Shown one piece after another: positions 24,493 through 33,587 of a DNA stretch of 64,000 nt. A program made the translations under genes and the position numbers. Numbering within the stretch: the first letter of the stretch is position 1; every line of letters starts with the position of its first letter. The stretch is from positions 1,674,001-1,738,000 of the forward strand of contig NZ_CP117267.1 in NCBI RefSeq assembly GCF_007000325.2, in the 5' to 3' direction. Source of the DNA: Rhizobium rhododendri. Lineage in GTDB: Bacteria; Pseudomonadota; Alphaproteobacteria; Rhizobiales; Rhizobiaceae. Under the pieces are notes generated by a model. That model was not told the DNA's origin. It made no database searches and worked only from the letters and a program-made list of their open reading frames with translations.

Positions 24493-24912
24493 TCAAACGA
24501 CGACGGCAATTGCCACGGTGGCGAGCGCGGATTTGAGTTTCGGCACGATGAGCACGGCCTCAGGCCCCGCCCCGGCCAGCGCCGCAGCCTCCGCGACACC
24601 ATGGCAACCGATGAGCGCGAAAATCTTGTCGGAGGGATTTTGCAGCCGCGGCGTCTCGCACTCAAGCCGCTCGGCATCGAAAAACAACGCCGGAATGCCG
24701 TAATAGGCCGCAACGGCAAGGATAGCCGGCTCCTGCGCCTTGCCGTCGATCGAGGCGAGCGCCTGGAGGTCACTGGCATCGAGACCAGCTCCGGCGAGGG
24801 CGCACTTTGCCAGGGCCAGCAATTCGCCTTCCGGCGCTCCGCTCTCGCAGCCCATGCCGATCACAAGGCGGGACCTGCCGGACGATTGCCGATCGGAGGA
24901 CGAATGGGTCAC
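24493..24912 (-). CDS. cobE: cobalamin biosynthesis protein CobE
   Basis: A 139-residue protein of the CobE/CbiG-C-terminal family. Near the N-terminus it shows VIGMGCESGAP; in the middle ASIDGKAQEPAILAVAAYYGIPALFF; then a Pro/Ser-rich loop before IGCHGVAEAAAL. It acts in the corrin ring part of the aerobic pathway, probably in ring contraction, but its exact step is not settled. GTG start. Downstream lies the nucleoside hydrolase. Confidence 0.9.
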   Translation of the reverse strand: MTHSSSDRQSSGRSRLVIGMGCESGAPEGELLALAKCALAGAGLDASDLQALASIDGKAQEPAILAVAAYYGIPALFFDAERLECETPRLQNPSDKIFALIGCHGVAEAAALAGAGPEAVLIVPKLKSALATVAIAVVV

Positions 24913-25052
24913 GCAGGCTCTCTTCGGTAAGGATGGCGATCTGTCTAGGCTTCAGCGCGGCTCACGTCAATTTTGGTCGCCCCCGCAAACAACGATTGCA
25001 GCCGGCAAGCGCGGGTGCCAGAAGACGCTCCAGTGAAATCGGATGGCCCGCC

Positions 25053-25838
25053 GTGCAAGACATCTCCCTTCAACTGCTCCTGCTTCTGTTCATGGCAGCA
25101 TTCTTTGCCGGCTTCGTCGATTCGATTGCCGGCGGTGGCGGATTGATCACCGTGCCGGCCATGCTGATCGCCGGCATACCGCCGCTGCAGACGCTCGGCA
25201 CCAACAAGCTGCAAAGCATCTGCGGCTCGGCCTCGGCGACCATCGCCTACGCCCGCAAGGGCCATGTGCAATTGCGCGAGCAGGTGCCGATGGCAGCCAT
25301 GGCGGCGCTCGGTGGCGTGCTCGGCGCGCTGCTGGCGACGATCATGCCAGCAGATCTGTTGCGCACCATCATGCCTTTCCTGCTGATCGCCATCGCTCTC
25401 TATTTCGCCCTGAAGCCCAACATCAGCGACGTCGAGACCCACAGGCGGATGACGGCGCTGATGTTCGGCCTGACCGTCGTGCCGCTGGTCGGCTTCTACG
25501 ACGGCGCTTTCGGCCCCGGCACCGGCTCGTTCTTCATGCTCGGCTTCGTCAGCCTCGCCGGTTTCGGCCTGTTGAAGGCGACCGCCCATACAAAGCTTCT
25601 GAACTTCGGCTCGAATTTCGGGGCGCTTGTGGTCTTCCTGTTTTCGGGCGCCATCCTCTGGAAGATCGGCATCCTGATGGGCATCGGCCAGTTTCTGGGC
25701 GCCCAGGTCGGCTCGCGGCTTGCTATGCGTATCGGTGCGAAAGTCATCAAGCCGCTTCTGGTCGTCGTCTGCATCGCCTTCGCTATTAAACTGCTGGCCG
25801 ATCCGAACAATCCCGTCAGGCTTTGGCTCGGCTACTAA
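25053..25838 (+). CDS. TSUP (TauE/SafE) family permease
   Basis: A 261-residue inner-membrane protein with about eight membrane segments in two halves. The first half has the family motif VDSIAGGGGLITVPAML; the second has GFYDGAFGPGTGSFFML and LLNFGSNFGALVVFL. Such permeases move sulfite, sulfoacetate or other organic anions. I use the GTG that gives VQDISLQLL, since the first helix follows directly. It is the only plus-strand gene in the cob region. Confidence 0.87.
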   Translation: MQDISLQLLLLLFMAAFFAGFVDSIAGGGGLITVPAMLIAGIPPLQTLGTNKLQSICGSASATIAYARKGHVQLREQVPMAAMAALGGVLGALLATIMPADLLRTIMPFLLIAIALYFALKPNISDVETHRRMTALMFGLTVVPLVGFYDGAFGPGTGSFFMLGFVSLAGFGLLKATAHTKLLNFGSNFGALVVFLFSGAILWKIGILMGIGQFLGAQVGSRLAMRIGAKVIKPLLVVVCIAFAIKLLADPNNPVRLWLGY

Positions 25839-25857
25839 GGGCTGCAGGGGACACCGA

Positions 25858-26283
25858 TCAGAACAGCGCCAGCAGCAGCGCACCGCTGGCAATCAGCGCA
25901 ACGCCGAGCCAGTTGACCATTCCAAGCTTTTCACCGAGGAAGACGACGCCGAAGATGGCGACCAGTACGATCGACAGCTTGTCGATAGGCGCGACGCGGG
26001 CTGCATCGCCGAGCTTCAGGGCCCGGAAATAAGCGATCCACGAGCCGCCGGTAGCAAGGCCGGACAGGCCGAGGAACAGCCAGGTCTTGGCAGAAATTGT
26101 CGACGGCGCCTGCCATTGGCCGGTGGCAGTAACGATGGCGGCGAGGATGACGATGATCACCATGGTGCGGATCAGCGTCGCGAGGTCCGAATTGACGCCG
26201 GAGATGCCGATCTTGGCGAAGATCGCGGTCAGCGCCGCGAAGGCGGCCGATAGGATCGCCCAGAAAACCCAGCTCTGCGTCAT
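25858..26283 (-). CDS. single-EamA-domain transporter at the end of the cob operon
   Basis: A 141-residue membrane protein with five hydrophobic segments and one EamA (DMT) domain, so it is half the size of typical ten-helix drug/metabolite transporters and must dimerise. Its ATG shares one base with the cobO stop (TGATG), so it is translationally coupled to cobO and belongs to the riboswitch-led cob operon. A role in moving a corrin precursor or other cob-related solute is possible but unproven. Confidence 0.85.
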   Translation of the reverse strand: MTQSWVFWAILSAAFAALTAIFAKIGISGVNSDLATLIRTMVIIVILAAIVTATGQWQAPSTISAKTWLFLGLSGLATGGSWIAYFRALKLGDAARVAPIDKLSIVLVAIFGVVFLGEKLGMVNWLGVALIASGALLLALF

Positions 26284-26930
26284 CAATATTCCACTCCGGC
26301 CTGCCCCTTGATACCGGAGCGGAACGGATGCTTGATCAGCTCCATCTCGGTCACCAGGTCGGCGATCTCGAACAACTCTTCCTTGGCATTGCGGCCCGTC
26401 AGCACGACATGCGTCATATAGGGCTTTTCCGTTTTCAGAAACTCGATGACCTCTGCCAGATCGAGATAATCGTAGCGCAGCGCAATGTTGATCTCGTCGA
26501 GCAGCACCATCGAGTTGCGCTCGTCGCGGATAAGCTCCTTGGCCTTCTCCCACGCAGCTCCAGCCGCCGCTACGTCGCGGGCGCGGTCCTGCGTCTCCCA
26601 GGTAAACCCCTCGCCCATGGTGTGGAAGGCGCATATATCCGAGAAATGCTTCTCGATCAGGTCCCGCTCGCCCGTCCACATCGCGCCCTTGATGAACTGC
26701 ACGACGGCGGAGCGCTTGCCGTGGGCAATATGCCGAAAGATCATCCCGAAAGCGGCCGAGGACTTGCCCTTGCCCTTGCCGGTGTGGACGATGATCAGCC
26801 CCTTGTCGCCGCTCTTCGTCGCCATGATCTTGTCACGCGCCGCCTTCTTCTTCGCCATCTTCTCGGCGTGGCGGCTATCGTCGGGCTTTTGCTCCGGCGC
26901 GGTCACGCCGTCGGTTGTGTCTTCGCTCAT
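26283..26930 (-). CDS. cobO: cob(I)yrinic acid a,c-diamide adenosyltransferase CobO
   Basis: A 215-residue BtuR/CobO-type enzyme that attaches the adenosyl group to reduced corrinoid. P-loop TGKGKGKSSAAFG is near residue 52; VLLDEINIALRYDYL and VLTGRNAKEEL follow. The Lys/Arg-rich N-terminus (MAKKKAARDKI) is usual in rhizobial CobO. It follows cobN in the operon and overlaps the EamA gene. Confidence 0.94.
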   Translation of the reverse strand: MSEDTTDGVTAPEQKPDDSRHAEKMAKKKAARDKIMATKSGDKGLIIVHTGKGKGKSSAAFGMIFRHIAHGKRSAVVQFIKGAMWTGERDLIEKHFSDICAFHTMGEGFTWETQDRARDVAAAGAAWEKAKELIRDERNSMVLLDEINIALRYDYLDLAEVIEFLKTEKPYMTHVVLTGRNAKEELFEIADLVTEMELIKHPFRSGIKGQAGVEY

Positions 26931-27057
26931 GGCTGTCGTCCTGAAATCTCGGGCTTCTGTGCCAGCGGGCCGCCCGGCCGGAAATGGTAACCGATTTGCG
27001 GCTCGCTAATTGTTTTCGGCGTCTGCAGAAAACTGGTCCTACTCTCTACAACGACTA

Positions 27058-30000
27058 TCATGCCAGCGCCTCTTCGCCTGTTTCCATCAGCGCGAACCGC
27101 GCCGAGTTGCTGCGCGGTGTCCACAGCTGGCGATCAATCGCCTCCAGAAGCCGCTCCTTCATGTCAGCGAAGGCAGCGGGGTTCTTCTCCGTCATGAAAT
27201 CGGCGACGCGGGCGTCTGTTACGAAGGCCTGGTAGACCGCCTCGAAGTGGTGATCGCGGACGGCGCCTGTCGTTGCCGAAAAGGCGAACAGGAAATCAAC
27301 GGTCGCAGCGATCTCGGCAGCCCCCTTGTAACCGTGGCGCATGACGCCGGAGATCCATTTCGGATTGACGACGCGGCCGCGCACCACCCGGCCGATCTCT
27401 TCCTCAAGCGAGCGGATCACCGGCTTTTCGGGCCGCGAATGGTCGTTGTGATAGATAGGCGGCCGGGCGCCGCCCAGTTGCTCGGCCGCGGCCGCCATGC
27501 CGCCCTCGAACTGGTAGTAATCGTCGCTGTCGAGCAGGTCATGCTCGCGGTTGTCCTGGTTCTGCACGACGGCCTGAATCGATGCCAGCCGCTCTTCGAA
27601 GACACCGCGCTCGGCTTTGCCATCTTCACCGGCGCCATAGGCGTAGCTGCCCCAGACCAGATAGGCCTCGGCGAGATCGGCGCGCTTCTCCCAGCCCTTT
27701 TCGTCGATCAGCGCCTGCAGGCCAGCACCGTAGGCGCCCGGCTTGGAGCCGAAGACACGATAGCCGGCCCGTTTTGCTGCTGCAGCCGCATCCAGCCCCT
27801 CGGCCATCAGGCGTGCGGTTTCTCCCTGCATGCGGGCTGCGATTGCATTGTCCTCAGGGTCTTCATCCAGCGCGCCGACAGCCCGGACGGCCTTGTCGAA
27901 CAGCGCGATCTGCTCGGGAAAGGCATCCCTGAAGAAGCCGGAAATCCGCAGCGTCACATCCACCCTAGGACGACCAAGCATGGCCGGCGGTATGATCTCG
28001 TAGCCGGTGACCCGCCGAGACGCCATATCCCACAGGGGCTTGACGCCAATCAGCGCCATCGCCTGGGCAATATCGTCGCCGCCGGTGCGCATATTCGACG
28101 TGCCCCAGGCCGTCAGGCCGATCGAGACCGGCCATTCCCCGTGATCCTGGACATAGCGCCGGACCAGCAGTTCGGCCGAGGCCTTGCCAAGCTGATAGGC
28201 CGCAGGCGTCGGCACCGCGCGGCTGTCGACGGAATAAAAATTGCGGCCCGTCGGCAGCACGTCCGGCCGGCCGCGCGTCGGCGCGCCCGACGGTCCCGGA
28301 GGCACGAAGCGGCCGTCGAGACCGGCCAGCAGCCCGTCGATCTCGGCCGGTCCACAGGCCTGGATCGAGGGTTTCAGGCGGGACTCAATTTCGGCAAGCA
28401 CGGCCTGCGTCTGCGACCAATCCGGCGGGCAGAGGCTGGTGCCATCGACCAACCGGGTGGCCAGCAATTCGATGCGCTCCACGGTATCGCCGTTGGTGCG
28501 CCATGGGTCGCCGGATACATCGACGAGGATTTTCGGGCGCTGGCCTGCCCAGGCATCGGCCATCCCGCAGTCCAGCGGGTCGAAGGTTTTGGGTTGCGGA
28601 GGTTTACCCCCCTCTGTCCTGTCGGACATCTCCCCCACAAGGGGGGAGATCGATGGGGCGGCGGCAATCTCCACACTGAAGTCCGCTTTTGCAGCAAGCT
28701 CCGCAGGTGCATTTTTGTGACCACGGCGCGGCATACCAATCTCCCCCCTTGTAGGGGAGATGTCAGCAGACCCGACAGAGGGGGGTGGAGCGTCACACAC
28801 AAACGCCGCCAGCCCCGCATCCGCAGCAATCGCCCGCTGCAGGCTCTGGTCGCCGCCCTCGCCCAAACCGCGCGGCACACGGGCCAGCGCTACCGTCAGG
28901 TCAGTCAGCAGCCGTCCCTGCGGCGACACGCCGAAGACGTGCAGCCCGTCGCGGATCTGCATTTCCTTCAGGTCGCAGAGATAGGCATCGAGCTTCTGCA
29001 GCGCACTCTCCTCGCTCTCGCCCTTGGCAATGCCGGCATCCTGGTCGAGGCCTATATCGGTGACGAGATCGAGGATCTGCTTGCGCAGCAGCAGGATGCG
29101 GCGCGGATCGACGCCGGAGGCTTCGTAATATTCGTCTACCAGCGCTTCGAGGTCCTTCAGGGGACCGTAGCTTTCGGCGCGCGTCAGCGGCGGCGTCAGG
29201 TGGTCGATGATCACGGCACTGGTGCGGCGCTTGGCCTGCGTGCCCTCGCCGGGATCGTTGACGATGAACGGATAGAGATGCGGCATCGGCCCTAGGATGG
29301 CTTCGGGATAGCAGGTCTCCGACAGCGCCAGCGCCTTGCCCGGCAACCATTCGAGATTGCCGTGCTTGCCCATGTGGATGACGGCATGGGCACCGAATTC
29401 CTGGCGCAGGAAGGCATAGAAGGCGAGATAGCCATGCGGCGGCACGAGATCCGGCGAGTGGTAGCTCTCCTTCGGATCGATGTTGTAGCCGCGTGCCGGC
29501 TGGATGCCGACCAGCATTTCGCCGAAGCGGGCAAAGGACAGGGCGAATGCGCCATCGACGACATAGGTGTCGCCCTCGGGCCCACCCCAGCGCGCCGTCA
29601 CCTCATCCTGAATCTGAACCGGAAGAGACGCAAAGAAGGTCTTGTAACGACTCATCGAAAGCGTTTCGCGGATCACCTTCCCGTCGCGGCCGGAGTTGGT
29701 CGGCCCCTGCATGAGATGGGTGATCAGCGCGTCGCCATCGGCCGGGATATCGGCCACCGGATAACCGTTCGCCGCCATCGCCCGCATGACTTCCACCGTG
29801 CCGGCCGGCGTGTCCAGCCCGACACCGTTGCCGAGCCTGCCGTCGCGGTTCGGATAGTTGGCCATCACCAGCGCCACGCGGCGCTCACCCGGCGGCGTCC
29901 GGCGCAGCCGCGCCCAGTTGGCAGCGAGTGATGCAGTATAGCGCATGCGGTTGATCGACGGCTCGCTGCCGACGATATTGGCCTCCACCCGCTCGTCGTA

Positions 30001-31080
30001 ACGGGCTGCCGCCTTGAACGATACGGCGCGCGACAGCACGCGGCCATCGACCTCGGGCAGCGCCACGTTCATGCCGAGATCGCGCGCCGAAAGACCCTGC
30101 GCCGAGGCGGTCCAGGCCTCCTTGGAAGACGCGGAGAAGATCGCCTGCAGCACGACGGCGTCGCTCGCCTCCAGCACCGTCGGCTTGCGGTCTGCGCCGG
30201 GGGCGGAGATCGCAAAGCCCGTGGTGTTGATGACCACATCCGGCAACGCGGCGCCAAAAATGTCGGCGATGATGGACTTGGATGCCGGGTCCTTGAGACT
30301 ATAGGCGAACACCGGCAGCGGCCGCACACCGGCCTCCACCAGCGCCGATATCATTGCCTCGACCGGCCGCGTCTCGCCGCTCTGAACGAGAGCCCTGTAA
30401 AAGCTGATTGCGACAATAGGCCGTTGCTCCCGGTTATTCTCCTCCCTTGTGGGGGAGATGTCGGCCCGGCCGACAGAGGGGGGTAACGTCGCAACCTCAG
30501 AGGCCACCTCCCACGCATCAACATCGACAACACCCTGCCCCGGCCACCAGATGCCGGCCTTGGCAAGCGGGCTCGCCGGCTGCGGCTTTTCGGCTCCGGA
30601 CAGCATCGCCGACGCATAGGCCAGAAACGCCCGCGCGTTATCGTCGCCACCCTCGATCAGATAGGACCACAGCGCATTGAGATCGTCGAGCGCGATGTTG
30701 GAGAACGGCATGACGCCCGGATCCGGCTTGGAATCGCCCGGTATGACCGCGATCTTAGCCCCCTGCCGTGTCGCCACTGCATGCAGCGCTTCCAGGGCAT
30801 ATTGAAAATAGCTCGCGCCACCGAGCGCCCGGACGATGATCATCTTCGCATGTCGCGCCGTCCGCTCGACATAGGTGTCGACCGACATCGGATGTTTCAT
30901 GCTGAGCAGGCTTGCCAGACGCAGCGAACGGGTGCCGTCATTGTGGGCATAAGCCGCAGCGATAGCGGCAAGCTCGGTATCGGCTGCCGACAGGAACAGG
31001 ATATCGCCCGGCGACTGACCGAGGTCGATCGCCTCGTCGCCATCGGATATCGAGCCCTTCTGGGCTAGGAGAAGATGCAT
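27058..31080 (-). CDS. cobN: cobaltochelatase large subunit CobN, with palindromic repeats in frame
   Basis: A 1340-residue subunit of the ATP-dependent CobNST complex that inserts cobalt into hydrogenobyrinic acid a,c-diamide. Family landmarks: MHLLLAQKGSISDG at the start, DMASRRVTGYEIIPPAML, and a C-terminal RWxSGVMRHGYKGAAEIA-like block. It is longer than the roughly 1270-1280 residues usual for CobN. The extra length matches two stretches made of RIME repeat DNA: residues about 200-214 and about 766-825 (PPSVGSADISPTRGEIG ... SISPLVGEMSDRTEGGK). The reading frame stays open through both, so the protein is probably functional. The ATG at 31080 was chosen because the upstream frame only translates flanking sequence and another repeat. 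Confidence 0.93.
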   Translation of the reverse strand: MHLLLAQKGSISDGDEAIDLGQSPGDILFLSAADTELAAIAAAYAHNDGTRSLRLASLLSMKHPMSVDTYVERTARHAKMIIVRALGGASYFQYALEALHAVATRQGAKIAVIPGDSKPDPGVMPFSNIALDDLNALWSYLIEGGDDNARAFLAYASAMLSGAEKPQPASPLAKAGIWWPGQGVVDVDAWEVASEVATLPPSVGRADISPTREENNREQRPIVAISFYRALVQSGETRPVEAMISALVEAGVRPLPVFAYSLKDPASKSIIADIFGAALPDVVINTTGFAISAPGADRKPTVLEASDAVVLQAIFSASSKEAWTASAQGLSARDLGMNVALPEVDGRVLSRAVSFKAAARYDERVEANIVGSEPSINRMRYTASLAANWARLRRTPPGERRVALVMANYPNRDGRLGNGVGLDTPAGTVEVMRAMAANGYPVADIPADGDALITHLMQGPTNSGRDGKVIRETLSMSRYKTFFASLPVQIQDEVTARWGGPEGDTYVVDGAFALSFARFGEMLVGIQPARGYNIDPKESYHSPDLVPPHGYLAFYAFLRQEFGAHAVIHMGKHGNLEWLPGKALALSETCYPEAILGPMPHLYPFIVNDPGEGTQAKRRTSAVIIDHLTPPLTRAESYGPLKDLEALVDEYYEASGVDPRRILLLRKQILDLVTDIGLDQDAGIAKGESEESALQKLDAYLCDLKEMQIRDGLHVFGVSPQGRLLTDLTVALARVPRGLGEGGDQSLQRAIAADAGLAAFVCDAPPPSVGSADISPTRGEIGMPRRGHKNAPAELAAKADFSVEIAAAPSISPLVGEMSDRTEGGKPPQPKTFDPLDCGMADAWAGQRPKILVDVSGDPWRTNGDTVERIELLATRLVDGTSLCPPDWSQTQAVLAEIESRLKPSIQACGPAEIDGLLAGLDGRFVPPGPSGAPTRGRPDVLPTGRNFYSVDSRAVPTPAAYQLGKASAELLVRRYVQDHGEWPVSIGLTAWGTSNMRTGGDDIAQAMALIGVKPLWDMASRRVTGYEIIPPAMLGRPRVDVTLRISGFFRDAFPEQIALFDKAVRAVGALDEDPEDNAIAARMQGETARLMAEGLDAAAAAKRAGYRVFGSKPGAYGAGLQALIDEKGWEKRADLAEAYLVWGSYAYGAGEDGKAERGVFEERLASIQAVVQNQDNREHDLLDSDDYYQFEGGMAAAAEQLGGARPPIYHNDHSRPEKPVIRSLEEEIGRVVRGRVVNPKWISGVMRHGYKGAAEIAATVDFLFAFSATTGAVRDHHFEAVYQAFVTDARVADFMTEKNPAAFADMKERLLEAIDRQLWTPRSNSARFALMETGEEALA
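28607..28786. repeat. RIME1-type pair inside cobN
   Basis: Two inverted palindromic units, 28607-28650 and 28739-28786, with a ~90-base spacer. The total of 180 bases equals 60 codons, so the cobN frame is preserved. The units match those at 2804-2962 and 31122-31297. Confidence 0.85.
30441..30483. repeat. single RIME palindromic unit inside cobN
   Basis: One palindromic unit (CCTCCCTTGTGGGGGAGATG...CGACAGAGGGGGG) without its partner, read in frame by cobN as residues near 200-214 (PPSVGRADISPTREEN). Confidence 0.8.
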
Positions 31081-31121
31081 GCGGCACCTCCCCGATGGGC
31101 GGGTTCGAGCACGGGGCGGCG

Positions 31122-31297
31122 CCCCCCTCTGTCCTGTCGGACGTCTCCCCCACAAGGGGGGAGATCGGTTGCGGGAGCCTCCATGCTCAAACGAAATTCA
31201 ACGCCTGTAAAACGCTCAGTTGGACAGGAAAAGATCAGCCGCAGCTTCCCGATCTCCCCCCTTGTGGGGGAGATGTCACGCAGTGACAGAGAGGGGT
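31122..31297. repeat. RIME1-type pair between cobN and cobW
   Basis: Two inverted palindromic units, 31122-31165 and 31252-31297, in the cobN-cobW gap just upstream of the cobN start. Because it lies within the operon transcript, its hairpins could stabilise or partly terminate the mRNA between cobW and cobN. Confidence 0.85.
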
Positions 31298-31315
31298 AAG
31301 CCGCGGCAAATACCA

Positions 31316-32362
31316 TCAAACAAGCGCCTCGATCGCACTGCGTACCGCCGCCTGGTCCATATCGTGCAGCCCGATCACCACCAGACGCGTCGCGCGGACT
31401 TCGCCCGGCGTCCAGGCGCGGTCAAAATAATGGTCGACACGGCTGCCAACGGCCTGCAGCTGCAGTCGCATCGGCTTGCCCGGCACATCGACGAAACCCT
31501 TGAGACGCAGTACGTCGTGATGGCCGATGACTGTCTTCAGCCGCTCGATAAACGTGACCGGCTCGGCGATGGGCCCGAGGTCGACAACGAAACTGTCGAA
31601 CTCGTCATGGTCGTGCGGCGTACCGTCGGCATGCTCGATCTCATGGTGGGACAGCCGGTTGCCGACATCGGCCTCCGTGCCGATGCCGAGCCCCAGCAGC
31701 ACGGCTGCCGAAACCTCGCCGTTGCGGGCCTCGATCATCGGGGGCTTGCGCTCGGTGCGCGACAGGACTTCGGCCCGAACGGCTGCAATGCCGGCGGCGT
31801 CCAGCAGGTCGGTCTTGTTGAGCACGATGAGGTCGGCGCAGGTCAACTGGTCCTCGAACAGTTCCTCGATCGGGTTGTCATGGTCGAGCGAGGCATCTTC
31901 CGCCCGCGCCGCATTGACGGCGTCGTGGTCGTCGGCAAACCGGCCGGCAGCGACGGCAACGCTGTCGACAACGGTGATCACGCCATCGACCGTCACGTGC
32001 GTGCGGATATCCGGCCAGTTGAATGCTGCCACCAGCGGCTGCGGCAACGCCAGGCCGGATGTCTCGATGACGATGTGGTCGGGCCGCGGGTTGCGGGCAA
32101 GCAACTGGGTCATCGTCGGGATGAAGTCATCGGCGACCGTGCAGCAGATGCAGCCGTTGGTGAGCTCGATGATATCGTCGGCAGAGCAGTTCTCAGCGCC
32201 GCAATCCTTCAGCACGTCGCCGTCGACGCCGAGATCGCCGAACTCGTTGATGATGAGGGCGATGCGCTTGCCGCCGGCATTCTGCAGCAGGTTGCGGATC
32301 ATCGTCGTCTTGCCAGCCCCGAGGAAGCCGGTGATGACGGTGGCGGGAATTTTCTGTTGCAA
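31316..32362 (-). CDS. cobW: CobW, G3E-family GTPase
   Basis: A 348-residue P-loop GTPase/metallochaperone: TGFLGAGKTTMIRN (Walker A, residues 9-22), the metal-binding CxCC in GCICCTVADDF, NKTDLLD for guanine recognition, and a C-terminal CobW_C domain. It is needed for cobalamin synthesis, probably as a cobalt-delivery GTPase for the CobNST chelatase. It starts four bases after cobP ends and lies upstream of cobN. Confidence 0.94.
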   Translation of the reverse strand: MQQKIPATVITGFLGAGKTTMIRNLLQNAGGKRIALIINEFGDLGVDGDVLKDCGAENCSADDIIELTNGCICCTVADDFIPTMTQLLARNPRPDHIVIETSGLALPQPLVAAFNWPDIRTHVTVDGVITVVDSVAVAAGRFADDHDAVNAARAEDASLDHDNPIEELFEDQLTCADLIVLNKTDLLDAAGIAAVRAEVLSRTERKPPMIEARNGEVSAAVLLGLGIGTEADVGNRLSHHEIEHADGTPHDHDEFDSFVVDLGPIAEPVTFIERLKTVIGHHDVLRLKGFVDVPGKPMRLQLQAVGSRVDHYFDRAWTPGEVRATRLVVIGLHDMDQAAVRSAIEALV

Positions 32363-32366
32363 TGGA

Positions 32367-32891
32367 TCAGCCTTTCATTTTCAGCGGCAGTCCGGCGGCG
32401 ACGAAATAGACGTCGGTGGCCTCAGCCGCGATCATTTGGTGGAGACGGCCGGCATGGTCGCGAAAATCCCGCGCCATGCGGTTTTCCGGCACGATGCCGA
32501 GACCGACCTCGTTGGAGACGAACACCAGGCGCGCCTTTGCGCCCGGCAGGAATTTGCAGAGTGAGGCGAAGGCAGCAGCCATGTCGCGCTCTTCCATCAT
32601 CAGGTTGGTGACCCACAGCGTCAGGCAATCGACAAGAACAGCGCGGCCGGGCGCGTCGATGGCACCGAGTGTGCCGACAAGATCGAGCGGCTCCTCATGC
32701 GTCGTCCAGCCCTCGCCGCGATCGACGCGGTGTTGGCGGATGCGCTCCGCCATCTCGGCATCCCAGGCTCGACCGGTGGCGACGTAATGGCGGTCGAGGC
32801 CGGAGCCGGTAACGAGTGCCTCGGCAAAAGACGACTTGCCGGAGCGCGCGCCGCCAAGCACGAGGGCCGTTCCGAATGTTGGGGATGACAT
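32367..32891 (-). CDS. cobP: adenosylcobinamide kinase/guanylyltransferase CobP
   Basis: A 174-residue bifunctional enzyme that phosphorylates and then guanylylates adenosylcobinamide. P-loop [12 protein letters not shown] is at residues 12-23; the guanylylated His region is in [26 protein letters not shown] and [14 protein letters not shown] are family blocks. I start at [10 protein letters not shown]; the longer frame runs into riboswitch DNA. First gene after the cobalamin riboswitch. Confidence 0.93.
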   Translation of the reverse strand: MSSPTFGTALVLGGARSGKSSFAEALVTGSGLDRHYVATGRAWDAEMAERIRQHRVDRGEGWTTHEEPLDLVGTLGAIDAPGRAVLVDCLTLWVTNLMMEERDMAAAFASLCKFLPGAKARLVFVSNEVGLGIVPENRMARDFRDHAGRLHQMIAAEATDVYFVAAGLPLKMKG

Positions 32892-33060
32892 CAGGTTGTT
32901 CCGATCCTCACGCGGTTCTGCGCGAAGCTGCAAGCGTGCAACAGTTCGGATCAGGCAAGCGCGCCGCAATGACGCGCAAAAGCAAACGTTCAGCCATGAC
33001 AACCTCCGTGCTGGCAGCGGGACGACGTCCCAAAGGGTGGGCTTTTCGCCCGGCACGGAT

Positions 33061-33420
33061 GGCAGGTCTCCTGGCTCACGGTTGCAATCTCCGGTCGGAA
33101 CGACGGATATCGTTCCGACCGGAGATCACGGGTCTTTCTCGCCTTCCCGGCAGGTCATCATGAAAAGGCGGACGATTCGTAGATGAAGAGGCGTCCCACC
33201 CCGGTAAATCATGATGCCACGCCAGTGGCTTTTCCGATGCCTTCGACTTAAGGCCCGCCTGCACCATTGCAGAACATCACCCGTCGTCCCGGAACACCGG
33301 ACGAAAGACCCTGACCGTTCTACAGTCGCGGGGTCGGCTGCGATAGGAGCGCCCTGTATGGGTCCGCCCGGTCACATTCCCTTTTGATCCCATACCGTTT
33401 TCACGGCGCGGGAACCTTCC
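33061..33420 (-). promoter_or_regulatory. cobalamin (AdoCbl) riboswitch
   Basis: Read on the minus strand, the conserved blocks appear in order: GGTTCCC and GGGAAT at the 5' side, CCCCGCGACTGTAG (33320-33333), the B12-box GCCACTGGC (33221-33229), GGGAAGGC (33141-33148) and AGCCAGGAGACCTGCC at the 3' edge (33061-33076). A 17-bp perfect hairpin (33087-33126) is inserted between the last two blocks. It lies ~170 bases before cobP and should repress the cobP-W-N-O-EamA operon when cobalamin is plentiful, most likely by blocking translation, as no terminator U tract follows. Confidence 0.93.
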
Positions 33421-33587
33421 GTTATGCGTTCAGGATTAGGCCTTCGCCTTATGCAAGTCAACTGATCGACGAATTCGGTTTCTGCCATATATGTGTTGAA
33501 ACGGCGCTGAAATCATTCCCGGCGGCGGTCTTTTTGTCGCAATTGCCAGTGTAAAGACGTCCTGCTTTAAACAACCGCCTCTCTTTC

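Noticed and set aside
27010..29295. 761-codon plus-strand frame opposite cobN
   Set aside because: Complement shadow of CobN in high-G+C DNA; no family resemblance.
28607..31297. Repeated short units near cobN read as a CRISPR array
   Set aside because: Units are palindromic pairs in opposite orientation with irregular spacing and matching copies elsewhere; there are no regular spacers and no cas genes.
33087..33126. 17-bp hairpin read as an intrinsic terminator of the cob operon
   Set aside because: No U tract follows, and conserved riboswitch sequence (AGCCAGGAGACCTGCC) continues after it, so it belongs to the aptamer.
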